Source: HGM04593 sp964485215 (GTDB lineage Bacteria; Bacteroidota; Bacteroidia; Bacteroidales; Bacteroidaceae). From it: DNA of 41,286 nt. Below the pieces are notes generated by a model. The model did no database searches. It had not been told where the DNA came from and saw only the letters and a program-made list of their open reading frames with translations. Below, one piece after another: positions 34,319-41,147 of this stretch. A program made the translations under genes and the position numbers. Within the stretch, counting starts at the first letter, position 1; each line of letters opens with the position of its first letter. The stretch lies in assembly GCA_964485215.1 (NCBI GenBank), contig CAZAIM010000004.1, positions 1 to 41,286 on the forward strand, read 5' to 3'.

Positions 34319-34358
34319 GCAAACACCCCCGTCAGAGCATTCTGACGGGGGTGTTTGC
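34319..34358. terminator. Bidirectional terminator between asd and porT
   Basis: Perfect 18-base arms (34319-34336 and 34341-34358) around loop GCAT, with a GC-rich core CACCCCCGTCAG and A/T ends that supply a T-tract on either strand. It lies between two convergent genes. Confidence 0.85.
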
Positions 34359-34399
34359 CATAAAATAATACGCTTAGGCATCTTTTTGTTCCGGAATCG

Positions 34400-35101
34400 T
34401 TACTCGAAATAGAGAGAGAGGACAATCATCTTGCTTGTTGCTTTGTCGACCGATTGTGTGAACTTCATATAGTTTGCATCGAGCAGGTCCTTGCGGTCTT
34501 TCTCAAGAACATCGAGCAGGCTGAATGCGAACTTCAGTTCTGGAATGAACTTGAAGAACGGCAGATAAAAATCACATCCCATGCCAACCTCTACCATAAA
34601 GTCGAACTTCTTTAGCAGAAGCTGTTTCTGTTTCTTGACCGTAAGGTTCAGCATTGGGCTTATGCCTGCTGTAATGTATGGCCTGTAATTGTTGAAACGC
34701 TCTGCAGCGCATTTTATGTGAATGGGCAGCGCAATGTATGTGGTCTTCAGCTGCTGACGCGACTGTTCGCCGCTGTTCTGCTCGCGAAAGACGATTGTGT
34801 TCTGCCCGAAGTGCATCGTCGGTATTGCACGCAACGAGAAATTATTGCTAAGGCGAAGGTCGGCAAGCACGCCTACGCTGAAGCCTGGGTTATAGTCTGC
34901 AATGTCTACATACCAGCTCTCGCCGGTTTCCGTTATGAAGCCGTTGTTGACGAATTCCATGTCCTGCAGGTGTGTGCCTACAAAAAAACCATAGTGCAGG
35001 CGGCGGTAATCTATGTAGGGCTTGTTCTGCACTTTACGCTCCTGCGCCACTGAACAAAGCGGCATCAGCAGCATTATAATATATAGTAGCTTTTTTGTCA
35101 T
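34400..35101 (-). CDS. porT: Type IX secretion system protein PorT
   Basis: A 233-residue outer-membrane beta-barrel with a signal peptide (about residues 1-19, CSVAQ). The motif RRLHYGFFVGTHLQDM near the start, TTYIALPIHIKCAAERFNNYRPYITAGIS in the middle and LPFFKFIPELKFAFSL near the end match PorT/SprT rather than general PorT-like porins. PorT is needed for type IX secretion; its exact task is less clear than that of PorU and PorV. ATG 35101 is chosen because the signal peptide starts there; a longer frame starts at 35131. It is not linked to porU and porV, which are 29 kb upstream. Confidence 0.85.
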   Translation of the reverse strand: MTKKLLYIIMLLMPLCSVAQERKVQNKPYIDYRRLHYGFFVGTHLQDMEFVNNGFITETGESWYVDIADYNPGFSVGVLADLRLSNNFSLRAIPTMHFGQNTIVFREQNSGEQSRQQLKTTYIALPIHIKCAAERFNNYRPYITAGISPMLNLTVKKQKQLLLKKFDFMVEVGMGCDFYLPFFKFIPELKFAFSLLDVLEKDRKDLLDANYMKFTQSVDKATSKMIVLSLYFE

Positions 35102-35225
35102 ACTAATATATAACGTCTCAACTTCCTTCATATTGCCATGGTTGCAAAAAAAATGAAGGATAAGGAATAAATGTAAAATAATGTTAAAACAGTGGGCTTC
35201 CTATACGCATATATTTAAAAAACGC

Positions 35226-35234
35226 TATCTTCGT
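35226..35234 (+). promoter_or_regulatory. Predicted -7 box of the ferredoxin gene
   Basis: TATCTTCGT, one base from the TATCTTCGC form common in this window, 31 bases upstream of the ferredoxin ATG. No clear -33 element is seen. Confidence 0.45.
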
Positions 35235-35265
35235 AGCGGATAATACAACTTTAAATTTTACAACT

Positions 35266-35433
35266 ATGGCTTACGTTATTTCAGACGACTGCGTTGCTTG
35301 CGGTACATGTATCGACGAGTGTCCTCAGGGTGCTATTTCTGAGGGTGAGAAGTATTCTATCAACCCCGATCTTTGCATCGATTGCGGTACTTGTGCAAGT
35401 GTTTGTCCTTCGGAGGCTATCCACGAGGGTTAA
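35266..35433 (+). CDS. 2[4Fe-4S] ferredoxin
   Basis: A 55-residue protein with two classical cluster motifs: Cys9, 12, 15 and 19 (DCVACGTCIDECP) and Cys37, 40, 43 and 47 (LCIDCGTCASVCP). Each lone fourth Cys is followed by Pro, as in clostridial-type ferredoxins. The protein is acidic and cytoplasmic and shuttles low-potential electrons, for example for pyruvate:ferredoxin oxidoreductase or Rnf in anaerobes. The gene stands alone with its own -7 box. A possible 30-residue membrane peptide follows 85 bases later. Confidence 0.95.
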   Translation: MAYVISDDCVACGTCIDECPQGAISEGEKYSINPDLCIDCGTCASVCPSEAIHEG

Positions 35434-35518
35434 TAATGCAGAAAAGAAGTATTCAACGCGGGCGGTCAAAATTCCTTTTTTTGTCGCCCGCGTTTATCTG
35501 CCAGAAATGTTCTGTCCA

Positions 35519-35611
35519 ATGAAAAAAATCCTTTACCTTTTGGCGAAGAGTGCCATAATCACGGCTGTGGGTGTGGCGTGTTACTTCATATATACCGAAC
35601 TGATAGCTTAG
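35519..35611 (+). CDS. Possible 30-residue single-span membrane peptide
   Basis: A short frame begins ATG 35519 with a basic head (KKILYLLAK), then a hydrophobic stretch of about 17 residues (AIITAVGVACYFIY) and a short TELIA tail, ending at TAG 35609-35611. This is the usual layout of small bacterial membrane proteins. It lies between the ferredoxin gene and a 26-base perfect hairpin in the same direction, so it could be the second gene of that transcript. An in-frame ATG at 35507 would add four residues. No family is recognised; it could also be chance. Confidence 0.4.
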   Translation: MKKILYLLAKSAIITAVGVACYFIYTELIA

Positions 35612-35627
35612 GGCTGTTACAGCTCTG

Positions 35628-35683
35628 TACAAATGTATATGATTATAGCCGCGCACGCGCGGCTATAATCATATACATTTGTA
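35628..35683. terminator. Very long perfect inverted repeat, probable bidirectional terminator
   Basis: Two perfect 26-base arms (35628-35653 and 35658-35683) surround the loop CACG. The inner part is GC-rich (TAGCCGCG) and the outer part AT-rich (ACAAATGTATATGATT). It lies between the convergent small-peptide and thioredoxin genes. Confidence 0.75.
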
Positions 35684-35698
35684 ATGTGCTTGAGGCTG

Positions 35699-36775
35699 TT
35701 ATTTCAACTCCTCGGCAACAAGTGCCTTCATCGCTTCGCCGCGAAGGTCGCGCTTTACGATGGTGCCGTCGGGTGCAAAGAGTATAATCTGAGGAATGCC
35801 CTTGATGCCATAGAGGTCTGTGGCGTTGTCCTTGTTGTCGCGCGGAATGTAAATCTGAGGATAGGTGATACCCTCTTCGGTGAGAGCTGTCTTGAATTTC
35901 TCCTCCTCATCCCATACATTCACGCCGAGAACAGTGAACTTGTCGCCACCGAACTTGTTCTGCAATTCAACAAGGTTGGGAATCTCTCCACGGCAGGGGC
36001 CGCACCACGATGCCCAGAAATCGACAAGGATATACTTGCCCTTGCCGACATAGTCGGACAGTCTCGAAGGCTTGCCGTCAACGGTGAATCCGCCGAAGTC
36101 TACGAACATCTTGCCGGGCTGTGTCGCTGCGGCCTTGAGATAACCTTCGTGCTCCATGCGGATGCGTGCAATCTTGCCTGAATACTTTACCTGTGCCATA
36201 ATCTCTTCAAGTGCCTCCTGTGTGGGGTAGAACTGGCTTGCAACTGTGCCAAGGAAATATGCGCCTACCATATTATCCTTGTTCTCCTCTATGGCTGTAC
36301 GGTATATGCCATAAAGTGCCTCAATGTCGCTGTTCACGGCTTCGTATATTTCGTCGCGGCTCTTGCCGGCTGTCTGCAGTTCGCGCATCTTCGCATTTAC
36401 AGCATTGCCCTTCTCGGCAACAGTGTTCTCAATAGCAACCATCTTGTCGGTAAGTCCGCCGTTGTCGGTGACTTTTGCCGGCTGCGAGGTGAAGTCGACA
36501 TTTGCGTTTGTGCCCGGTTCGACAATGATATAGGCTCTGATTTTTCTTGATTTTCCAACCTTTACTTCAAAGAGTGCCTGGTCTGTTGCATTGTTCTCGA
36601 ACTTGAACTTGCCATCGTTGATAATGCAGGAATCGGTGCAGGCGAGTGTGTTCTGGTCAATGAGATATACATACTTGCCTTCCGAGTTCTCATCGGCTGT
36701 TCCTGTGATTCTGTAGCTCTGTGCGCTGGCTGTAAAGGCCAGTGCCGAAAGAGCGAGGATTGATAGAATTCTCAT
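35699..36775 (-). CDS. TlpA-family thiol:disulfide oxidoreductase with N-terminal DUF4369-like domain
   Basis: A 358-residue exported protein with a signal peptide (about residues 1-19, ASAQS). Residues 20-105 form a beta-rich DUF4369-type domain (GKYVYLIDQNTLACTDSC, then DGKFKFEN), and residues about 110-215 are helical. The C-terminal thioredoxin domain has WCGPC (Cys258 and Cys261) and the cis-Pro motif KGIPQII. This layout is common in Bacteroidales periplasmic redox proteins, which reduce or repair disulfides or take part in stress defence. It has its own -7 box on the minus strand. Confidence 0.92.
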   Translation of the reverse strand: MRILSILALSALAFTASAQSYRITGTADENSEGKYVYLIDQNTLACTDSCIINDGKFKFENNATDQALFEVKVGKSRKIRAYIIVEPGTNANVDFTSQPAKVTDNGGLTDKMVAIENTVAEKGNAVNAKMRELQTAGKSRDEIYEAVNSDIEALYGIYRTAIEENKDNMVGAYFLGTVASQFYPTQEALEEIMAQVKYSGKIARIRMEHEGYLKAAATQPGKMFVDFGGFTVDGKPSRLSDYVGKGKYILVDFWASWCGPCRGEIPNLVELQNKFGGDKFTVLGVNVWDEEEKFKTALTEEGITYPQIYIPRDNKDNATDLYGIKGIPQIILFAPDGTIVKRDLRGEAMKALVAEELK

Positions 36776-36818
36776 AATATTAGTTTGTTTTTTTGTGTTG
36801 TTCCTTAATCAAGACTTC

Positions 36819-36827
36819 GCGAAGATA
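36819..36827 (-). promoter_or_regulatory. Predicted -7 box of the TlpA-type gene
   Basis: TATCTTCGC on the minus strand, about 43 bases before the start codon. A palindromic CTTCGCGAAG overlaps its downstream end and could be a regulator site. Confidence 0.45.
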
Positions 36828-36877
36828 ATTTCTTTTGATGGATTATTAGCGATGTTTACATATTTTAATACAAAATG

Positions 36878-37693
36878 CTATTCAAAAGTAAGTTTTATGT
36901 AGCCTAAATGCCGTCCGTTCTTTCCCATTTGTTGCATTATGACATTTTTACCTTCGCGGTTGCCGTATATCAGCGGTTCGGCAAAATAGTCGTGTGAGTG
37001 TCCGCCGAGAATGGCGTCGATACCCGATGTCTCAGCAGCCAGCCTCTCGTCGTTGTACTCGTTCCCAATTTTCCATCCGAGGTGCGACAGGCATATTATT
37101 GCATCGCATCCCTCCTTCTGCAGTGCGGCTACTGCGTTGTTTGCAGCCTCGATGGGCGAGATGAACTTTACGCCTTTGTAACACTCCTTTGCGACAAGAC
37201 CGGCCGGGTCGGGCGATAACCCGAACACTCCAATCCTCTTGCCGCCTCTCTCAATTATGCTCCATGGCTTGACAATACCCTCGCACGCGGTTCCCGAGAA
37301 ATCGTAGTTGGCACACAGGATTGGGAATTCTGCCATCCTGAACAGGCGTGCCATATTCTCCATCCCGAAGTCAAATTCGTGGTTGCCTATGGTGCCTGCA
37401 TCGTACTTCATGGCGTTCATTAGCTCAATTTCAGTCTTGCCCTTGAAGGTGTTGTAATAGAGCGAGCCTTGTGAAAAATCGCCACAGTCGAATAGCAGAA
37501 TGTTCTCTTCGCCAAGCGAATCGCGCAGTTCCTCGAGCAACAGTGCGCGGTTCAGCGCACCGGCCTTGCCGCTTTTCTCGCTCTCAATGCAGCTGTGCGT
37601 GTCGTTGGTGTGGAACACTGTAAGTACCTTGCTCTTCTGCGCACTTGCCGAAAAGGCAAGCATAATTGAAAATAGTATGAACAGATGTCTCAT
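36878..37693 (-). CDS. Metallophosphatase, N-terminal half of a split 5'-nucleotidase
   Basis: A 271-residue exported protein with a signal peptide (about residues 1-19, ASAQK). It contains the full calcineurin-type metal site of UshA-like enzymes: FHTNDTHS, FDCGDFSQGS, IGNHEFDFG, LSHLGW and GGHSHDYF. It ends after the catalytic domain, and the substrate-binding C-terminal domain is encoded by the gene just upstream on the same strand, six bases away. Together they probably hydrolyse nucleotides in the periplasm. Confidence 0.9.
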   Translation of the reverse strand: MRHLFILFSIMLAFSASAQKSKVLTVFHTNDTHSCIESEKSGKAGALNRALLLEELRDSLGEENILLFDCGDFSQGSLYYNTFKGKTEIELMNAMKYDAGTIGNHEFDFGMENMARLFRMAEFPILCANYDFSGTACEGIVKPWSIIERGGKRIGVFGLSPDPAGLVAKECYKGVKFISPIEAANNAVAALQKEGCDAIICLSHLGWKIGNEYNDERLAAETSGIDAILGGHSHDYFAEPLIYGNREGKNVIMQQMGKNGRHLGYIKLTFE

Positions 37694-37699
37694 CGCTGT

Positions 37700-38458
37700 C
37701 TATTCTTTAATGGTTATGCGTCCGTCACATTCCGCGCTCAAGGCCTTGCCCTCGGAAGCAAGCCCCTTGATATACTGTACCATAAGGTCGCGTATGGTGA
37801 TGTCGTTCCTTATTTCCCTTTCGCTGCCCAAGGCGAGTGCACACATCTTGTCGTTTCCTTGCGACAAGTAATCGGATGTTGCAATGCGGTAGCTGCGTCC
37901 GGGCTCTACAGGCTTGCCGTTCACCGTTGCTTCTAATAGCTCCCCTTGGGGTGTGATGACCAGGCGTAAGCCTGCTATTGCCTCGCCCCCGACCGATGCA
38001 ATCTCGCGGCACAGTTGCTGTAGCTGCTCTCCGCTGAGAGTGAGCAGGGCTAAGGTGTTCTCGAACGGGAATACATTGTATATGTCGCCAAAGGTTATGG
38101 TTCCTGCGGCTATGTTGCTTCTAAGACCTCCCTTGTTTGTTATGGCAATGTCGATGTCCTCTCCTGTATGCTCCCTTGCCATTGCCAGCAGTGCATCTGC
38201 TGCAAAGTTCATCAATGGGCTTTCGGGGATATATTTCTCAAGGCTTGCTGCGGCCTTGCCTATCACTGGCCGTTTTATGCTGTCGACAGCCGCCCGTCCT
38301 CTTTCGAGTATGGCGCGAACCTCATCGGCACCGTCCTGGCGGTCGTTTCCTATAACTTCAATGTTGCCGCCGCTGATGGTTACGGCTCTTTCCCTTCTGC
38401 TGCCCGATGCACAGCCGGCAACAAGCAGGGCAAGAAGAAGATAGCTTAATGTTTTCAT
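37700..38458 (-). CDS. 5'-nucleotidase C-terminal domain lipoprotein
   Basis: A 252-residue lipoprotein; the lipobox LLVAGC puts the acylated Cys at about residue 16. The rest matches the UshA C-terminal domain: NKGGLRSNIAAGTITFGDIYNVFPFENTL, LLTLSGEQLQQLC and YRIATSDYLSQGND. This domain binds the nucleoside part of the substrate. There is no phosphatase domain, which is supplied by the next gene. ATG 38458 is chosen because the lipoprotein signal begins there; 64 further codons upstream run through the promoter region. A -7 box lies 24 bases upstream. Confidence 0.88.
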   Translation of the reverse strand: MKTLSYLLLALLVAGCASGSRRERAVTISGGNIEVIGNDRQDGADEVRAILERGRAAVDSIKRPVIGKAAASLEKYIPESPLMNFAADALLAMAREHTGEDIDIAITNKGGLRSNIAAGTITFGDIYNVFPFENTLALLTLSGEQLQQLCREIASVGGEAIAGLRLVITPQGELLEATVNGKPVEPGRSYRIATSDYLSQGNDKMCALALGSEREIRNDITIRDLMVQYIKGLASEGKALSAECDGRITIKE

Positions 38459-38481
38459 AACAGTTTCAGGGTTTGATTCTT

Positions 38482-38489
38482 CAAATGTA
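38482..38489 (-). promoter_or_regulatory. Predicted -7 box of the split 5'-nucleotidase operon
   Basis: TACATTTG on the minus strand, a full TAnnTTTG match, with TTGC at the -33 position 19 bases away. Confidence 0.5.
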
Positions 38490-38551
38490 GTACAAGTAAC
38501 CGAAAAAAGCAATTTTTGTACCTGATTAAAGAATAAAATGAATGCCAATGC

Positions 38552-38583
38552 TTGGCAGAACAAGAATTTTGCCCTATCTTTGC
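38552..38583 (+). promoter_or_regulatory. Predicted promoter of rplS
   Basis: TTGG at 38552-38555 and TATCTTTGC at 38575-38583 are spaced by 19 bases. The -7 box is the classical form with T at the sixth position, fitting a strongly expressed ribosomal gene. The leader is about 80 bases. Confidence 0.6.
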
Positions 38584-38667
38584 CGCGCTTTCGGCGTAAT
38601 CGCTGCCAAGGAAGAGTAACTTGGTATGTTGCGTTTGAATGATTGAACAATTTAACAAATCAAAAGA

Positions 38668-39018
38668 ATGGATTTAATTAAAATTGCTAAAGAAGCATTT
38701 GCTACTGACGTAAAGCGTGAGATGGAATTCCACCCAGGTGACACAATCACAGTAGCTTACAAGATCATTGAGGGAACAAAGGAGCGTATCCAGATGTACC
38801 GTGGCGTTGTTATCCGCATCAGCGGTCATGGCAACGAGAAGCGTTTCACAGTGCGCAAGATGTCGGGTACTGTAGGTGTTGAACGTATCTTCCCTTTGAA
38901 CTCACCAGCTATCGACAGCATCACTGTCAACAAGCGTGGTCGTGTTCGCCGTGCTAAACTTTACTACTTGCGTGCCCTCACAGGTAAGAAGGCTCGTATC
39001 AAGGAGATCAAGGCCTAA
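38668..39018 (+). CDS. rplS: 50S ribosomal protein L19 (bL19)
   Basis: A 116-residue protein with the bL19 pattern: FHPGDTITVAYKIIEG, RIQMYRGVVIRISGHG, FTVRKMSGTVGVERIFPLNSP and the basic C-terminus RRAKLYYLRALTGKKARIKE. It lies at the interface of the two subunits. Its codon choice favours common codons more strongly than its neighbours, as expected for a highly expressed gene. In many bacteria rplS follows rpsP, rimM and trmD, but here it stands alone with its own promoter and terminator. Confidence 0.97.
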   Translation: MDLIKIAKEAFATDVKREMEFHPGDTITVAYKIIEGTKERIQMYRGVVIRISGHGNEKRFTVRKMSGTVGVERIFPLNSPAIDSITVNKRGRVRRAKLYYLRALTGKKARIKEIKA

Positions 39019-39034
39019 GCACCTGAATGAGACT

Positions 39035-39077
39035 AAACATAAAAGATGCAGCCCACAAGGCTGCATCTTTTATGTTT
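39035..39077. terminator. Bidirectional terminator between rplS and the DUF2007 gene
   Basis: Perfect 19-base arms (39035-39053 and 39059-39077) around loop CACAA, with GATGCAGCC near the loop and A/T-rich ends that provide a T-tract in both directions. Confidence 0.88.
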
Positions 39078-39096
39078 GCAGGTTCCGTTCGCCGGT

Positions 39097-39348
39097 TCAA
39101 GCACCGGTCTCCTCATCAGGGATAGTGTTGTTCTCTATGACGGTCAAGGCTCTTTTCTCGTCCTCCTCATTTACAATGACAACGACATCACCATCGAGAC
39201 CGGCATAAGACGATGTCACCGCGCCTATTGTCTCGTCCCTTATTGCACAAGGAACAGCATTCGCATCGAGCAGGCCTTTCACAAGCTCGGCCTGCCACAA
39301 GGTACCGGCAAATACCTGTACCAGATTCTCTTCGTTCTTGCCAGACAT
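39097..39348 (-). CDS. DUF2007-type small cytoplasmic protein
   Basis: An 83-residue protein. The segment VQVFAGTLWQAELVKGLLDANAVPCAIRDE is typical of DUF2007 (putative signal-transducing protein), followed by a GlnB-like ending GDVVVIVNEEDEKRALTVI. The function of the family is unknown. ATG 39348 is chosen because a strong AAGGAGG ribosome binding site lies six bases upstream, which is unusual in Bacteroidetes and fixes the start. The gene stands alone, convergent with rplS and divergent from frr. Confidence 0.85.
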   Translation of the reverse strand: MSGKNEENLVQVFAGTLWQAELVKGLLDANAVPCAIRDETIGAVTSSYAGLDGDVVVIVNEEDEKRALTVIENNTIPDEETGA

Positions 39349-39530
39349 AATTACCTCCTTCTTTTGTTGATTAAACAATATATATTCTCCCTTTGTTGGG
39401 GAATCGGTCATTGGCTTGTGCAGTGTTCAGGTTCTGCGAATATAGCGATTGGCGGTCTCAAGTCAATAGAATTGGGTGGGTTTATTTATTAAAAAAACTT
39501 AAAAGCCATTTATGCTTCATTCTTATTACT

Positions 39531-39567
39531 TACATTTGTAAAAATAGAGCCGGGATACTCCCCGGCT
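39531..39567 (+). promoter_or_regulatory. frr promoter -7 box and leader hairpin
   Basis: TACATTTG at 39531-39538 matches TAnnTTTG. Just downstream, AGCCGGG (39548-39554) pairs with CCCGGCT (39561-39567) around a six-base loop. The hairpin would sit at the 5' end of the frr transcript, about 30 bases before its start codon, and may protect the mRNA. Confidence 0.5.
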
Positions 39568-39596
39568 ATGAATGGAATATTTTAATTTTTAAGACT

Positions 39597-40157
39597 ATGA
39601 TAGACGTAAAAGCTTGTTTAAAAGATGCTGAGGAGATGATGCAGATGAGCATTATGCACCTCGAGGAGGAGTATTCGCACATTCGTGCCGGCAAGGCAAA
39701 CATACACTTGCTCGATTGTGTCAGAGTGAACTCATATGGTGCTGAGATGCCACTTAGCAATGTTGCAACACTTACAACCCCAGACCTTCGTACAATCGCC
39801 ATCAAGCCATGGGACAAGAGTATGATTGCTCCCATCGAGAAGGCTATCATCGACTCGCCTGTGGGCATTATGCCGACCAATAACGGTGAGGTCATCATCG
39901 TTGCCATACCGCCATTGACAGGTGAACGCCGCAAAGACCTCGTAAAGCAGTGCTCGCACGAGCTTGAGACAGCTAAGATAAGTATCCGCAACGCACGCCG
40001 CGACGGTATCGACACAATGAAGAAATCTGTCAAGGACGGCACTCCCGAGGATGTGGCAAAGGATGGCGAAGAGAGCCTGCAGAAGATACACGACAAGTAT
40101 ATCAAGAAGGCCGAAGAGATTTTTGCTGTCAAGGAAAAGGAGATTATGACCGTGTAG
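39597..40157 (+). CDS. frr: Ribosome recycling factor
   Basis: A 186-residue protein of standard length. It contains HIRAGKANIHLLDCVRVNSYG, the domain II hinge region with VATLTTPDLRTIAIKPWD, and LTGERRKDLVKQCSHELE and ISIRNARRDGIDTMKK in the long helical bundle. With EF-G it splits post-termination ribosomes. ATG 39597 is the normal start; a longer frame from 39393 runs through the promoter and the divergent gene and is rejected. rsgA begins six bases after the stop codon. Confidence 0.96.
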   Translation: MIDVKACLKDAEEMMQMSIMHLEEEYSHIRAGKANIHLLDCVRVNSYGAEMPLSNVATLTTPDLRTIAIKPWDKSMIAPIEKAIIDSPVGIMPTNNGEVIIVAIPPLTGERRKDLVKQCSHELETAKISIRNARRDGIDTMKKSVKDGTPEDVAKDGEESLQKIHDKYIKKAEEIFAVKEKEIMTV

Positions 40158-40163
40158 GCACGG

Positions 40164-41102
40164 ATGGCAGAAAAAGGAACAGTTATAAGAAGTTCGGGCA
40201 GCGTCTATGGTGTCCGCTCCATAGACGGTACTCTTGTAGACTGCCGGGTGAAAGGAAACTTCCGCCTGAAGGGTATAAGGAGTACAAACCCTGTTGCCGT
40301 TGGCGACCACGTTATGTTCGACGTGCGCAGCGACGGCACTGCCTACATTGTAGACATTCTTGAACGCAGGAACTATATTGTACGCAAGGCATCAAATCTG
40401 TCGAAACAGTCGCATATTCTTGCTGCAAATCTCGACCTTTGCTTCCTTGTTGTTACAATAAGCCACCCTGCAACGGCAACAACCTTCATAGACCGCTTTC
40501 TGGCTGCGGCCGAGGCCTACCGTGTGCCAGTGGTGCTTGTCTTCAACAAGACCGACCTCTACAACGATGCCGAGCGTGGGGAACTAGAATATCTCACGGC
40601 TCTTTACAGTGCCATAGGCTACCGTTGTCTGCATACCTGTGCCACCGATGGCAGCGGAATCGAGGAATTGAAGGAACTTATGCGCGGCAATGTGTCGTTG
40701 CTGGCCGGCAATTCGGGCGTGGGCAAGTCGAGTATAGTCAATGCTATAGCCCCCGGCATAGCAGCACGCGTCGGAGAGATTTCAAGAACCCACGACACGG
40801 GAATGCACACCACAACCTATACCGAAATGTTCGAGTTTATGCCCGGCAGCTACATCGTGGACACTCCGGGAGTGAAAGGCTTCGGAACATTCGATATGGA
40901 GGTTGAGGAGATATCGCACTATTTTATAGAACTCTTCGAACTCTCCAAAGAGTGCCGTTTCGGCAACTGCACCCACACGCACGAACCTGGTTGTGCCGTG
41001 CTTGAGGCATTGGAAAGGGGAGAGCTTGCCCCTTCACGGTATCAGTCTTATCTTAGTATGCTCGAAGACAAGGACGAAGGTAAATACAGAGCTTCTGAAT
41101 GA
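40164..41102 (+). CDS. rsgA: Small ribosomal subunit biogenesis GTPase RsgA
   Basis: A 312-residue circularly permuted GTPase. An OB-fold comes first (about residues 1-75), then G4 FNKTDLY before the P-loop GNSGVGKSS at 182-190 and G3 DTPG. The C-terminal zinc site is Cys264, Cys269, His271 and Cys277 in CRFGNCTHTHEPGC. It checks late maturation of the 30S subunit, removes RbfA and is inhibited by (p)ppGpp in several bacteria. It is probably co-transcribed with frr, six bases upstream. The stop codon overlaps the base of the following hairpin. Confidence 0.96.
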   Translation: MAEKGTVIRSSGSVYGVRSIDGTLVDCRVKGNFRLKGIRSTNPVAVGDHVMFDVRSDGTAYIVDILERRNYIVRKASNLSKQSHILAANLDLCFLVVTISHPATATTFIDRFLAAAEAYRVPVVLVFNKTDLYNDAERGELEYLTALYSAIGYRCLHTCATDGSGIEELKELMRGNVSLLAGNSGVGKSSIVNAIAPGIAARVGEISRTHDTGMHTTTYTEMFEFMPGSYIVDTPGVKGFGTFDMEVEEISHYFIELFELSKECRFGNCTHTHEPGCAVLEALERGELAPSRYQSYLSMLEDKDEGKYRASE

Positions 41103-41147
41103 TGCAAAAAGGAGAAAAGTCACTCAACTTTTCTCCTTTTGCATCAT
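41099..41147. terminator. Terminator after rsgA
   Basis: AAAAGGAGAAAAGT (41107-41120) pairs perfectly with 41127-41140 around loop CACTCA, and ATGATGC with GCATCAT extends the stem past one bulged A. The T-rich right arm suits termination on the plus strand, and the A-rich left arm suits the minus strand. The remaining 139 bases to the window end show no gene I recognise. Confidence 0.75.
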
